A stretch of 9,891 nucleotides of DNA from JBFXAM01 sp050184295 (GTDB lineage: Bacteria; Planctomycetota; Phycisphaerae; UBA1845; Fen-1342), in the NCBI GenBank assembly GCA_050184295.1, contig JBFXAM010000147.1, positions 1 through 9,891 of the forward strand, given 5' to 3'. The notes under the pieces were generated by a model, which was not told the DNA's origin, searched no databases, and saw nothing but the letters and a program-made list of their open reading frames with translations. Made by a program: the position numbers and the translations under genes. Numbering within the stretch: the first letter of the stretch is position 1; the number at the start of each line of letters is the position of its first letter. Below, one piece after another: positions 1-5,637 of this stretch.

Positions 1-99
1 CACGGGTTATCGAGCGCGCTTTCGAAATCCAAGACCGATGCCGGCTCTGGCACGCCGCGTGCCGGGGGATAGATGCAATTCGGTGATTTAACACTGGGT

Positions 100-280
100 T
101 GTGGTGCTTTCCGAGGGATGCGTGCAGGAAGAGAAGCAGGCCGGGAGTCGGAGAGTTGGGTCTTCCGTTTCAGATTTAGCTTTCCACCGCCAGCCCGTCA
201 GGCAGATACAACCGCCCGCGACCGGTCGACCCCGCCCGGCTCGCGCTCAGGTGGCTGTGTCTGCCTGCGGTGCTTTCCGA
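100..280. repeat. Pair of 15-base direct repeats in the left intergenic region
   Basis: The 12-mer GGTGCTTTCCGA occurs at 103-114 and again at 269-280. Three bases upstream extend the match to 14 of 15 (TGTGG... at 100 and TGCGG... at 266). Two exact 12-mers this close are unlikely by chance in about 300 bases. They could be binding sites or the flanks of an eroded insertion. I found no matching inverted ends in the 151 bases between the copies. Confidence 0.5.
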
Positions 281-284
281 CAAC

Positions 285-304
285 GACCGGCGTGCTTGCC
301 GGTC
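285..304 (-). terminator. Candidate hairpin terminator after the ATP-grasp gene
   Basis: GACCGGC at 285-291 pairs perfectly with GCCGGTC at 298-304 around a 6-base loop. It lies 14 bases beyond the stop codon of the minus-strand ATP-grasp gene. On the minus strand the bases after the stem are not a T-run, so this is not a classical rho-independent terminator. It could still stall transcription or mark the transcript end. Confidence 0.3.
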
Positions 305-317
305 TGAGTCATCACGC

Positions 318-1370
318 CTATTCGAACGCCGGTGGCGGCCGCAATGGCCGCGCGAGGCGCGGTTGCAGGTCGGAGCCCGACGGCACGAACACGGACCAGT
401 CGTAGCGCAGCATGCAAAGCCCGTGCTCAAAGCCGTCGAACGCGATGGTCGGCGCGTCTCCCAGCAGTTCCTGAATGAGCCAGCGTGGGAAGTCGGCCCC
501 GGCGGCGATCGAAAGTGGCGCGCCGCCTCCGAAGCGCGGGTTGATCTCGATAAAGCGGATCGCGCCAGCAGGCGTGACGATGCACTGAATGGTGACGAGT
601 CCGCGGAGCGAGTCGCCCAGTCTTTCAACCACGCGCCGCCCGGCCTCCATCAACGCAAAATCCTTAACGACCACGCCTTTGCTCACTTCACCGCCGCGCA
701 CTTGTAGTCGCCGGCGCGGCACGACGCACGCCGGTCTGCCCGTCAGCCCGACGTACGCGTCCAGCGTGTGCTCGACCCCGCCGACGAACTCCTGCACGAT
801 CGGATCGCGCCCCTTGCTCAGGAAATACGCCAGGTCCGCGTCGTCCTCGATCTTGTGGGTCGCGTCGCTCGCGCTGCCGAAGCGCGGCTTCACGAAATAG
901 GGAAACGTGTGTGCCGCGAGGCCGCGGACTTCTGCCGGCGTCCAAGTCATCGGCGTGTCGATTCCGTTCTGGCGCAGGAACCGATACGTCTCGAGCTTGT
1001 CCCGGCAGATGTCGATCACGTCGGGCGTGCCGATCAGCGTTCGGCAGCCGAGCGCCGCAAATGCCGCCTGCTCGCGGCTCAAAAGTGCCAGTTCGGTGTC
1101 GATGGTCGGCACCAGCGCGTGCACGCCTTCACGCCGCACGAGGTCGAGCAGCGCGGGGACACAGGCCGCATCCGAAACCGGCGGCACGACGAATCCCGCG
1201 TCCGCGCAGCTCAGCGCCGGCGCGGACGCGGTCGTGTCCGCCGCCAGGACGCGCAGCGTCACACCCAGCGCGCGGCCGGCGGCTCGAAAAGCCTGCAACA
1301 GCTCCACGCGCCGCCCCGCGCAGGTCAACAGAATCGTCACGCCGTGCCCAGACGGTGGGGATGGGGTCAT
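318..1370 (-). CDS. ATP-grasp family ligase (carbamoyl-phosphate synthase-like fold)
   Basis: This 350-residue cytoplasmic protein should carry out an ATP-dependent carboxylate-amine or carboxylate-thiol ligation. The substrate cannot be read from the sequence. The N-terminal pre-ATP-grasp domain opens with ILLTCAGRRVELL (residues 13-25), the usual signature of the stand-alone carbamoyl-phosphate-synthase-like group. DKLETYRFLR (124-133), FVKPRFGSAS (159-168, Lys161 for nucleotide) and IVQEFV (191-196) mark the ATP-binding core. IEINPRFGGGAPLS (274-287) carries the Glu and Asn that bind magnesium. The core therefore looks complete and active. Relatives often sit in surface-polysaccharide or natural-product clusters, but no such partner is visible here. 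ATG at 1370 is the longest start, with a weak GGGAA about 13 bases upstream. A GTG at codon 11, just before the first beta strand, is an alternative. Fold certain, role unknown. Confidence 0.88.
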   Translation of the reverse strand: MTPSPPSGHGVTILLTCAGRRVELLQAFRAAGRALGVTLRVLAADTTASAPALSCADAGFVVPPVSDAACVPALLDLVRREGVHALVPTIDTELALLSREQAAFAALGCRTLIGTPDVIDICRDKLETYRFLRQNGIDTPMTWTPAEVRGLAAHTFPYFVKPRFGSASDATHKIEDDADLAYFLSKGRDPIVQEFVGGVEHTLDAYVGLTGRPACVVPRRRLQVRGGEVSKGVVVKDFALMEAGRRVVERLGDSLRGLVTIQCIVTPAGAIRFIEINPRFGGGAPLSIAAGADFPRWLIQELLGDAPTIAFDGFEHGLCMLRYDWSVFVPSGSDLQPRLARPLRPPPAFE

Positions 1371-1450
1371 ACGCGGTCACGGTTCCCAGGTCGAGCGGCG
1401 ACGCGCGGCGCGCCGTCGGCGCAGAATACACCGCGAATCCGCCCGCAGAG

Positions 1451-1464
1451 CCGCCGCGCGGCGG
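1451..1464. repeat. Perfect 14-base palindrome in the divergent promoter region
   Basis: CCGCCGCGCGGCGG is self-complementary along all 14 bases. It sits between the divergent starts of the ATP-grasp gene (1370) and the SH3b-protein gene (1519), where an operator could act on both. In DNA this GC-rich such a palindrome also arises by chance, so the regulatory reading is weak. Confidence 0.3.
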
Positions 1465-1475
1465 AGGTGTTGCGT

Positions 1476-1509
1476 CGTGTTTGACACGCTCCACTCTCCA
1501 AGATAGCTT
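1476..1509 (+). promoter_or_regulatory. Possible promoter for the SH3b-protein gene
   Basis: A perfect -35 hexamer TTGACA lies at 1481-1486. Seventeen bases on is TAGCTT (1504-1509), a poor -10 with 3 of 6 matches. The -35 box is embedded in a small inverted repeat, CGTGT-TTG-ACACG (1476-1488), which could bind a regulator. If used, transcription would start within a few bases of the ATG at 1519, leaving almost no leader. That fits the lack of a Shine-Dalgarno sequence before this ATG. Confidence 0.3.
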
Positions 1510-1518
1510 CCGATCGCC

Positions 1519-2952
1519 ATGAGCGTAAGCCCACTCGCAGGTTCGATCGCAACGTCTCGGCGGCGTTGCCGTGCCCGCGGGGCGCGCGGCGGCCGCGCGA
1601 TCGCGCTGCTGGCGGGCGTTTTCTGGTGGACCGCGCCGGCGAGCAACGGCCAGCCGGGGCCGGCGACTCAGCCTGGCTCCCCGACCGCGCCGGCGGACGA
1701 TGTGCTCCGGCCCTTGTTGAGCGCGACGACGCAGTCCGCAACGCAGCCGGCCGACGAAATCAGCTGGCTGCGGGTCACGGGGGCGCGCGTGAATGTCCGC
1801 TCGCGCCCCGATCCCAACGCGTTCATCCTCGGCCAGGTGGAGCGCGACACCGCGCTGCACGGCGCGCCGGCCGGCGGCGGCTGGCATCGCATCGAGCCGC
1901 CGCCCGGGTTTTTCTCCTACGTCGCGGCGGAGTTTGTCCAAGCGCTCGGCGATGACGCGGGGGTCGTGGCGGTCAAGAGCGGCACGCTCCGCGTCCGTGC
2001 CGGCAGCCTGCTCGTCGCGCTGGATCCCGCTCGCAGCGACGTGCAGACGCGCCTCGCGATCGGCGAGCACGTCCGGATTCTTGCCCGCGAAGGCGCCTGG
2101 CTTCGCATCGAGCCGCCGGCCGACGCGCACATGTACATCAGCTCTGCGTTTGTCGCGCCGATCTCTGTGGCCGAGGCCAACCGGCTCCGCGCCGCGTCGG
2201 CGCCCACCACGGCGCCCGCGGGGCAGCCCGCGACGACGCCCGCGCCCGCCGACGGCGGCAGCGCGCCTTCAGCGCCGCTCGCGGCGCGCGTCGGTGGCGA
2301 CGGTGCGGGCGCGAGCACGCGTCCCGCAGATCTGCCCGGCGGCGCGCGGCCGGTCGTAAGCGTGATCGAGAGCCCGTGGCAGCGCCGGCTCCGTGCCGCC
2401 GAAGCGCGCATCGACGTTGAGGCGTCGAAGCCGCGCGCCGACGCCGATTGGTCCGGTGTGCTGCGCGATCTCGAGCCGATCGCGGCGCAGCGCGAAGACG
2501 CGGGGGCGGCCCGCATCGCGACCGCCTGGCAGCCGCAGATCGAAGCGCGGCACACCGAGCAGGCGCTGCTGCGCCAAGTGCGCGACATCGCACAGCGCGA
2601 CGCCGACGACCAGCGCCGTTTCGAAGCCGAACTCGCCCGCGTGCAGCGCGACTCCGGGACGGCCGCCGCGACCGGCTACACGGTGGAGGGTGCGCTCGGA
2701 GCGCGCAGCCTGCCGGCGTCGGCGAACGCCGGGGCGCGTTTCCCGCTGCGCGCGCCCGGCGCGGACCGCGTGATCGCGTACCTCGAGTTCCATCGCGACT
2801 GGACGGACGACCCGAACCGATTCGTCGGGCACCTCGTAGGCGTGCGCGGGGCCCGGCGCTTCGACGCCGTGCTCGCCGCGGACGTGGTGCTGGTCGAATC
2901 GATCGTCGTGCTGCACGAGCCGACGACGCAGCCGGCTCGCTCGACACCGTAG
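1519..2952 (+). CDS. Exported protein with two SH3b-like domains and a coiled-coil segment
   Basis: This 477-residue protein is probably exported to the periplasm or cell surface. Residues 14-45 look like a signal sequence: an Arg-rich start (RRRCRARGARGGR), a short hydrophobic core (AIALLAGVFWW) and a possible cleavage site near ASNGQ. A Thr-Gln-Pro linker follows (about 46-80). Residues 83-142 read as a bacterial SH3 domain (RVTGARVNVRSRPDPNAFIL, then GWHRIEPPPG and SYVAAEFV), and 149-213 as a second copy (LRVRAGS, AWLRIEPP, MYISSAFV). Such domains usually bind peptidoglycan or peptides. After another Ala/Pro/Thr-rich linker (225-280) comes a charged helical stretch (287-378), probably coiled coil, and then a beta-rich C-terminal part (385-466) that I cannot name. 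No catalytic domain is visible, so a structural or binding role is more likely than an enzymatic one. ATG 1519 is the only start that keeps the signal; it lacks a clear Shine-Dalgarno. Domain calls are by eye. Confidence 0.82.
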   Translation: MSVSPLAGSIATSRRRCRARGARGGRAIALLAGVFWWTAPASNGQPGPATQPGSPTAPADDVLRPLLSATTQSATQPADEISWLRVTGARVNVRSRPDPNAFILGQVERDTALHGAPAGGGWHRIEPPPGFFSYVAAEFVQALGDDAGVVAVKSGTLRVRAGSLLVALDPARSDVQTRLAIGEHVRILAREGAWLRIEPPADAHMYISSAFVAPISVAEANRLRAASAPTTAPAGQPATTPAPADGGSAPSAPLAARVGGDGAGASTRPADLPGGARPVVSVIESPWQRRLRAAEARIDVEASKPRADADWSGVLRDLEPIAAQREDAGAARIATAWQPQIEARHTEQALLRQVRDIAQRDADDQRRFEAELARVQRDSGTAAATGYTVEGALGARSLPASANAGARFPLRAPGADRVIAYLEFHRDWTDDPNRFVGHLVGVRGARRFDAVLAADVVLVESIVVLHEPTTQPARSTP

Positions 2953-3066
2953 GACCAGCTAGAATTCGGCGGCGCGGCCGGGCGCGGCTCGTCGACGCCG
3001 TCGCGACGTCCCGGAGCGCGCCGCAGGACGCGCTGGACCGCGAACCGCACCGAAGGGAAATCGAAA

Positions 3067-3258
3067 ATGCGAACGTACGGTTTGTGGCACTGGAGGCGGT
3101 CGTACCGGCTGCTTCCCGCCGGGCTGTTGCTCACGCTCGGCGCGTGTCCGCTGAGCGACGCGCAGCTCACGCAGGTCTACCAGAGCGTGCTCAACACGGG
3201 ACTGACCACGCTGGTCAACCAGATCATCGCCAGTTTATTCGCCACGCCGGCGGCCTGA
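3067..3258 (+). CDS. Small lipoprotein of 63 residues
   Basis: This tiny protein has a lipoprotein signal: RRSYR, then a hydrophobic stretch LLPAGLLLTL ending in LGAC, so Cys28 would be the lipid-modified first residue of a mature peptide of about 36 residues. The mature part (PLSDAQLTQVYQSVLNTG, then LTTLVNQIIASLFATP) looks like one or two amphipathic helices with no known domain. A good ribosome site, GAAGGGA at 3052-3058, stands 8 bases before the ATG and supports real translation. From memory, planctomycetes often encode very short lipoproteins of this pattern with unknown role. It lies between two other exported proteins on the same strand, 114 bases after the SH3b protein and 148 before the CsgG-like one, so it may share their envelope function. 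Gene likely real, function unknown. Confidence 0.72.
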   Translation: MRTYGLWHWRRSYRLLPAGLLLTLGACPLSDAQLTQVYQSVLNTGLTTLVNQIIASLFATPAA

Positions 3259-3394
3259 TCGCGCCGAGCGCGGCCCCGATGCGGCGCGGACGTCGGGACG
3301 CCGATCGCGCCCGCGGTCGGCGACGGAAAGCGCCTCCCCTCTCGTGTTGCGGCGCTGACCCCGTCGCGCGGGCAGCGCACGCGTGACCTGCCCC

Positions 3395-3399
3395 AGGAG
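3395..3399 (+). promoter_or_regulatory. Ribosome binding site that decides the CsgG-like start
   Basis: AGGAG at 3395-3399 stands 7 bases before the ATG at 3407. It favours that start over an in-frame ATG at 3383, which would put eight extra residues before the lipoprotein signal. Confidence 0.7.
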
Positions 3400-3406
3400 C
3401 CTCGTC

Positions 3407-4477
3407 ATGCGGCGTCCTGCCGTATGTCTCTTCGTTTCGGGTCTGCTGTTTCTCGCGGGTTGCGGCGGCAGTACCGGCGGCACGCGGCGCGCGACGATCA
3501 CGCACTTCCCGCGCTGGCCTTATCAACAGTATGAGCGGCTCGCCGTATTGCCGGCCCAATACGCCGACCCGCGCGCCGCCGATGCCGCCGACCGGCTCAC
3601 CGACCGGCTCGCGGAGCTGCTCGCGGGCAGCGGCGCGTTCACGGTGCTGGATCGCTCCGCGTTCCGCGACGTGATGACCGAGCAGGATTTGTCGCGACTC
3701 GCGGATGTCGCCGACCCCGCCACCGCGCTGCCCGAAGGCCGCATCCAGGGCGCCCAGGCGCTCGTAATCACGCGAATCACCGCGTTTGATCTGGTCGCCG
3801 AGCAACGCGAGCGGCGGTTCCCCCGCTATGCCCGCGACAGCCGCGGCCGGCTGGTCGTCGATCGCTTTGGCCGACCGCTGGTCGTCGCCGAGGACGTGCT
3901 CTTTGAATTCACCCACGGTGCGACGGTCGCGGGATCGGTGCGCGTGATCGACGCGGCCACCGGGCGGTTGCTGCTCAGCGTAGCGCCGCCGGCGATCAGC
4001 GACCGCGACTCGCGCTCGCGCCGCCCGCCGGAGCGTGCTCCGGAGGATTTCGCGCTCGCGGCGGCCGAGGCGCTCGCGACCGAGTTCTTCCAGAACGTCG
4101 CGCCGATCGAGCAGCGGATCAAGCTCGACAGCGACATGCTGTTCATCGCGCTCGATTACTTCGAGGGCGCCTATGACGAAGCCAGCCGCGTGCCGAGCAC
4201 CCTGGAAGAGGTGCTGGTGGTGGTCCGCGACCTGCCGAAGGAGTGTGAACGCAATGCGTTTCGCATCGCCGTCACGCCGCGCGACGAACGCCGAAACCTG
4301 GCGGAGTTTCCGCTGACGTGGTCGAGCAGCGACCCGAAGCGCGGGCAGTCGTTCGCGCTGCCCGTGCGGGCGCTGCGCGAAGCGGGCGGCGAGGAGTTTG
4401 TAGCGAAGCTGTTCAGCGAGGGCGATCCCGAGCCGATCCTGACGCGGGGGTTCATGCTGACCTATCCGAAGGAGTAG
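3407..4477 (+). CDS. CsgG-like lipoprotein (CsgG/GNA1162-type nucleotide-binding-like fold)
   Basis: This is a 356-residue predicted lipoprotein. The N-terminus has MRRPA, a hydrophobic run and LAGC, placing the lipidated Cys at residue 19. Next comes a CsgG-like pattern: ERLAVLPAQY (43-52), a helix LTDRLAELLAGSGAFTVLDRS (about 68-88), FRDVMTEQDLS and then GAQALVITRITAF, matching the CsgG theme of a conserved first strand, a sensed helix, a VLDRS strand and a V-x-G-x-I strand. CsgG itself forms the outer-membrane secretion channel for curli. Many distant relatives are lipoproteins of unknown role, and no csgA, csgE or csgF gene is seen here, so curli export should not be assumed. After residue 230 a C-terminal region (KLDSDMLFIALDYFEGAYDEA onward) of about 120 residues does not belong to CsgG and is unknown to me. 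It follows two exported proteins on the same strand. The start is set by AGGAG. Confidence 0.75.
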   Translation: MRRPAVCLFVSGLLFLAGCGGSTGGTRRATITHFPRWPYQQYERLAVLPAQYADPRAADAADRLTDRLAELLAGSGAFTVLDRSAFRDVMTEQDLSRLADVADPATALPEGRIQGAQALVITRITAFDLVAEQRERRFPRYARDSRGRLVVDRFGRPLVVAEDVLFEFTHGATVAGSVRVIDAATGRLLLSVAPPAISDRDSRSRRPPERAPEDFALAAAEALATEFFQNVAPIEQRIKLDSDMLFIALDYFEGAYDEASRVPSTLEEVLVVVRDLPKECERNAFRIAVTPRDERRNLAEFPLTWSSSDPKRGQSFALPVRALREAGGEEFVAKLFSEGDPEPILTRGFMLTYPKE

Positions 4478-4572
4478 ATCGCCGCGCGATCCGGTTCTCG
4501 TGCCGCAGCCGGTCGGCTCCCGCGATCATGCGAAACGGCGCTTTGGCGGCGTTGTGCGCGCCGGACGAATTC

Positions 4573-4695
4573 TCGGTAGTGGGTCAGTCCGATCCGGGTG
4601 ACACGGGCGTCTCGCCCGTTCATGCGGAAGACACGGGCGAGACGCCCGGACCACGCTTTCAAATCCACTTTCTCACGAAACTGACCCACTACCGA
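4573..4695. mobile_element. MITE-like palindromic element with nested inverted repeats
   Basis: This 123-base element is bounded by perfect 16-base inverted ends: TCGGTAGTGGGTCAGT (4573-4588) and its reverse complement (4680-4695). Inside is a second perfect inverted repeat (4604-4618 with 4634-4648). It codes for no protein of its own. On the minus strand one frame reads GRLARVF...NGRDARVTR, a peptide pattern that, as I recall, is common among spurious planctomycete gene calls from repeated sequences. This suggests a multi-copy family. No target-site duplication is visible and no transposase lies in the window, so it would have to be moved by enzymes encoded elsewhere. Its right end forms the final codons of the response regulator gene. 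Confidence 0.65.
4604..4648. repeat. Internal inverted repeat / strong hairpin of the MITE-like element
   Basis: CGGGCGTCTCGCCCG (4604-4618) and CGGGCGAGACGCCCG (4634-4648) are perfect reverse complements; adding the T4619-A4633 pair gives a 16-base stem with a 13-base loop. Each arm is itself nearly palindromic (CGGGCG...CGCCCG). GACACGGGCG also recurs directly at 4600 and 4630. Lying between convergent genes, the hairpin could act as a transcript end in both directions, although no T-run follows on either strand. Confidence 0.75.
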
Positions 4696-5479
4696 AGAGC
4701 GGCTGCTTCTTGACGGCCGTCTGCACCAGCACGCGCAGCGCCTCGGGCGCGAGCGGCTTGGCGATGAAGAGGTCGAAACCCGCGTCGAGCGAGCGCGACG
4801 AGATATCGGGCTCCGTCATAGCGGTGATTGCGGCGACACAGCCGGCGAAGCCCTGTTCGCGAAGGGCCTTCAGCGTCGCGAACCCGTCCATCTCGGGCAT
4901 GTCGAGATCGAGCAGCACGATGTCGAACGCGGCTTGCTTGAGTGCCACGAGTCCCGCCGCCCCACCATGCGCCGTCGTCACGTCGATGTTCAGCCGCGCG
5001 AGGCAGCGCTCGACGAAGGCGTGGGTGGTCGTTTCGTCGTCGATGACGAGCGCAGCGCGCCGAGTCGCGTCGGGCACGAAGATCGCGAGTTCGATCGGCC
5101 GGTCGAGTCTCAGGCTGCACTCGTGAATTCGCCCGGTGATGTGCCGACACGCGGCAATCACGCCGTCGACCGGGTGGCAGAGGGTCGGGTCGCGCGGCAG
5201 GTGCAGGCGCGCTCGCTGTCCGCAGTGGACGAAGCCACCGTGCAGGAACTTCACGAGCTGGCGGTCGAGTACGCGCGTCATCACGCGGGCGGACTGCATG
5301 AGCCCCGCGCTCGCGGTTAGCTCGAGGAGCACGCTCCGCCGGCGATAGATGCGGGGACGGTCGGCGGCGGATGACTCTGCTGCGACATCGGGATCCTGCG
5401 CGTCGAGGCGGTCGAGTACGAGATTCAGCTGCGCTTCCGGCGCGCGGACCGCGCTCCCGTGCCCTCCCGACCTGCTCAT
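4673..5479 (-). CDS. PilZ-like / response-regulator receiver fusion protein
   Basis: This 268-residue cytoplasmic signalling protein has two parts. Residues 42-137 resemble a divergent PilZ-like domain: an Arg cluster RIYRRRS (43-49), RVLDRQLVKFLHGGFVHCGQ (69-88) and GVIAACRHITGRIHECSL (106-123). From memory this LHGGF...CRH...HE pattern recurs in planctomycete PilZ-receiver proteins. The standard D/N-x-S-x-x-G motif is absent, so c-di-GMP binding is doubtful. Residues 142-258 are a full receiver domain: acidic pair Asp147-Asp148, phospho-acceptor Asp191 (LLDLDMPEMDG), Thr219 (AITAM) and Lys241 (FIAKPL). No DNA-binding domain follows, so output is probably through proteins. A sensor kinase is not in the window. 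The final residues, FGSGSVS, are encoded within the MITE-like element. The start at 5479 is fixed by GGAGGGAG 7 bases upstream; an ATG at 5566 is not needed. Confidence 0.85.
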   Translation of the reverse strand: MSRSGGHGSAVRAPEAQLNLVLDRLDAQDPDVAAESSAADRPRIYRRRSVLLELTASAGLMQSARVMTRVLDRQLVKFLHGGFVHCGQRARLHLPRDPTLCHPVDGVIAACRHITGRIHECSLRLDRPIELAIFVPDATRRAALVIDDETTTHAFVERCLARLNIDVTTAHGGAAGLVALKQAAFDIVLLDLDMPEMDGFATLKALREQGFAGCVAAITAMTEPDISSRSLDAGFDLFIAKPLAPEALRVLVQTAVKKQPLFGSGSVS

Positions 5480-5486
5480 GCGCGTG

Positions 5487-5494
5487 CTCCCTCC
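5487..5494 (-). promoter_or_regulatory. Strong ribosome binding site of the PilZ-like/receiver gene
   Basis: On the minus strand GGAGGGAG lies 7 bases before the ATG at 5479. It argues for that start over the ATG 29 codons upstream, whose extra N-terminus is Arg/Gly-rich and has no domain-like character. Confidence 0.75.
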
Positions 5495-5637
5495 GCCGAT
5501 TTTCGGCCCCGCCACAGACGGCAGTCGCTCCCGTCCGGGTCGGGTGCCGCATCGGCGTGTCGCCATGGATTACGTCGGCCGCCGGCGCGGCGGACTTGCC
5601 TGGCGCGCCCGCGAATCCGGGTGCGCCTCCCCGGCGG

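Larger units (their letters stand above)
1..317. other. Left-edge region without a convincing gene
   Basis: I see no gene here that I can support. Two frames are open at the left edge. Plus frame 3 runs to a TGA at 84-86, is fairly rich in G/C at third positions up to about base 68, and could be the last 27 codons of a plus-strand gene. A minus-strand frame is open from a TGA near base 200 out through base 1. It contains VPEPAS, but no ATG, and no hydrophobic stretch follows. These two cannot both be coding. Bases 87-200 are less GC-rich than the rest, which suits an intergenic stretch. The region also holds a hairpin at 49-63 (GGCACG, loop CCG, CGTGCC), a second hairpin at 285-304, and a direct repeat at 100-114 and 266-280, listed separately. 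Confidence 0.5.

Noticed and set aside
1..53. Minus-strand frame starting VPEPAS, like a PEP-CTERM sorting signal.
   Set aside because: The motif would need a following hydrophobic helix and an Arg-rich end; instead VLDFESALDNP follows. A chance match, or an unrelated start of a gene beyond the edge.
2941..2965. TCGACA (2941) and TAGAAT (2960) as a promoter for the small lipoprotein.
   Set aside because: The boxes are individually good but only 13 bases apart, too close for a sigma-70 promoter.
318..3170. Many long overlapping open frames opposite or across the ATP-grasp and SH3b genes.
   Set aside because: They are Arg/Ala/Pro-rich shadows that arise in high-GC coding DNA, with no domains, no signals and no start sites.
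4462..4689. A 75-codon minus-strand frame containing GRLARVF and NGRDARVTR.
   Set aside because: It is produced by the palindromic element and by the end of the CsgG-like gene, has no ribosome site, and fits the known spurious pattern from repeats.
4573..4695. The inverted repeats as a CRISPR array or simple terminator.
   Set aside because: There are no regularly spaced direct repeats with unique spacers, and there is no T-run after the stems. The nested terminal and internal inverted repeats fit a MITE-like unit better.
5480..5566. Longer start for the PilZ-like/receiver protein at ATG 5566.
   Set aside because: The ATG at 5479 has a strong GGAGGGAG at good spacing, and the extra 29 residues show no domain character.
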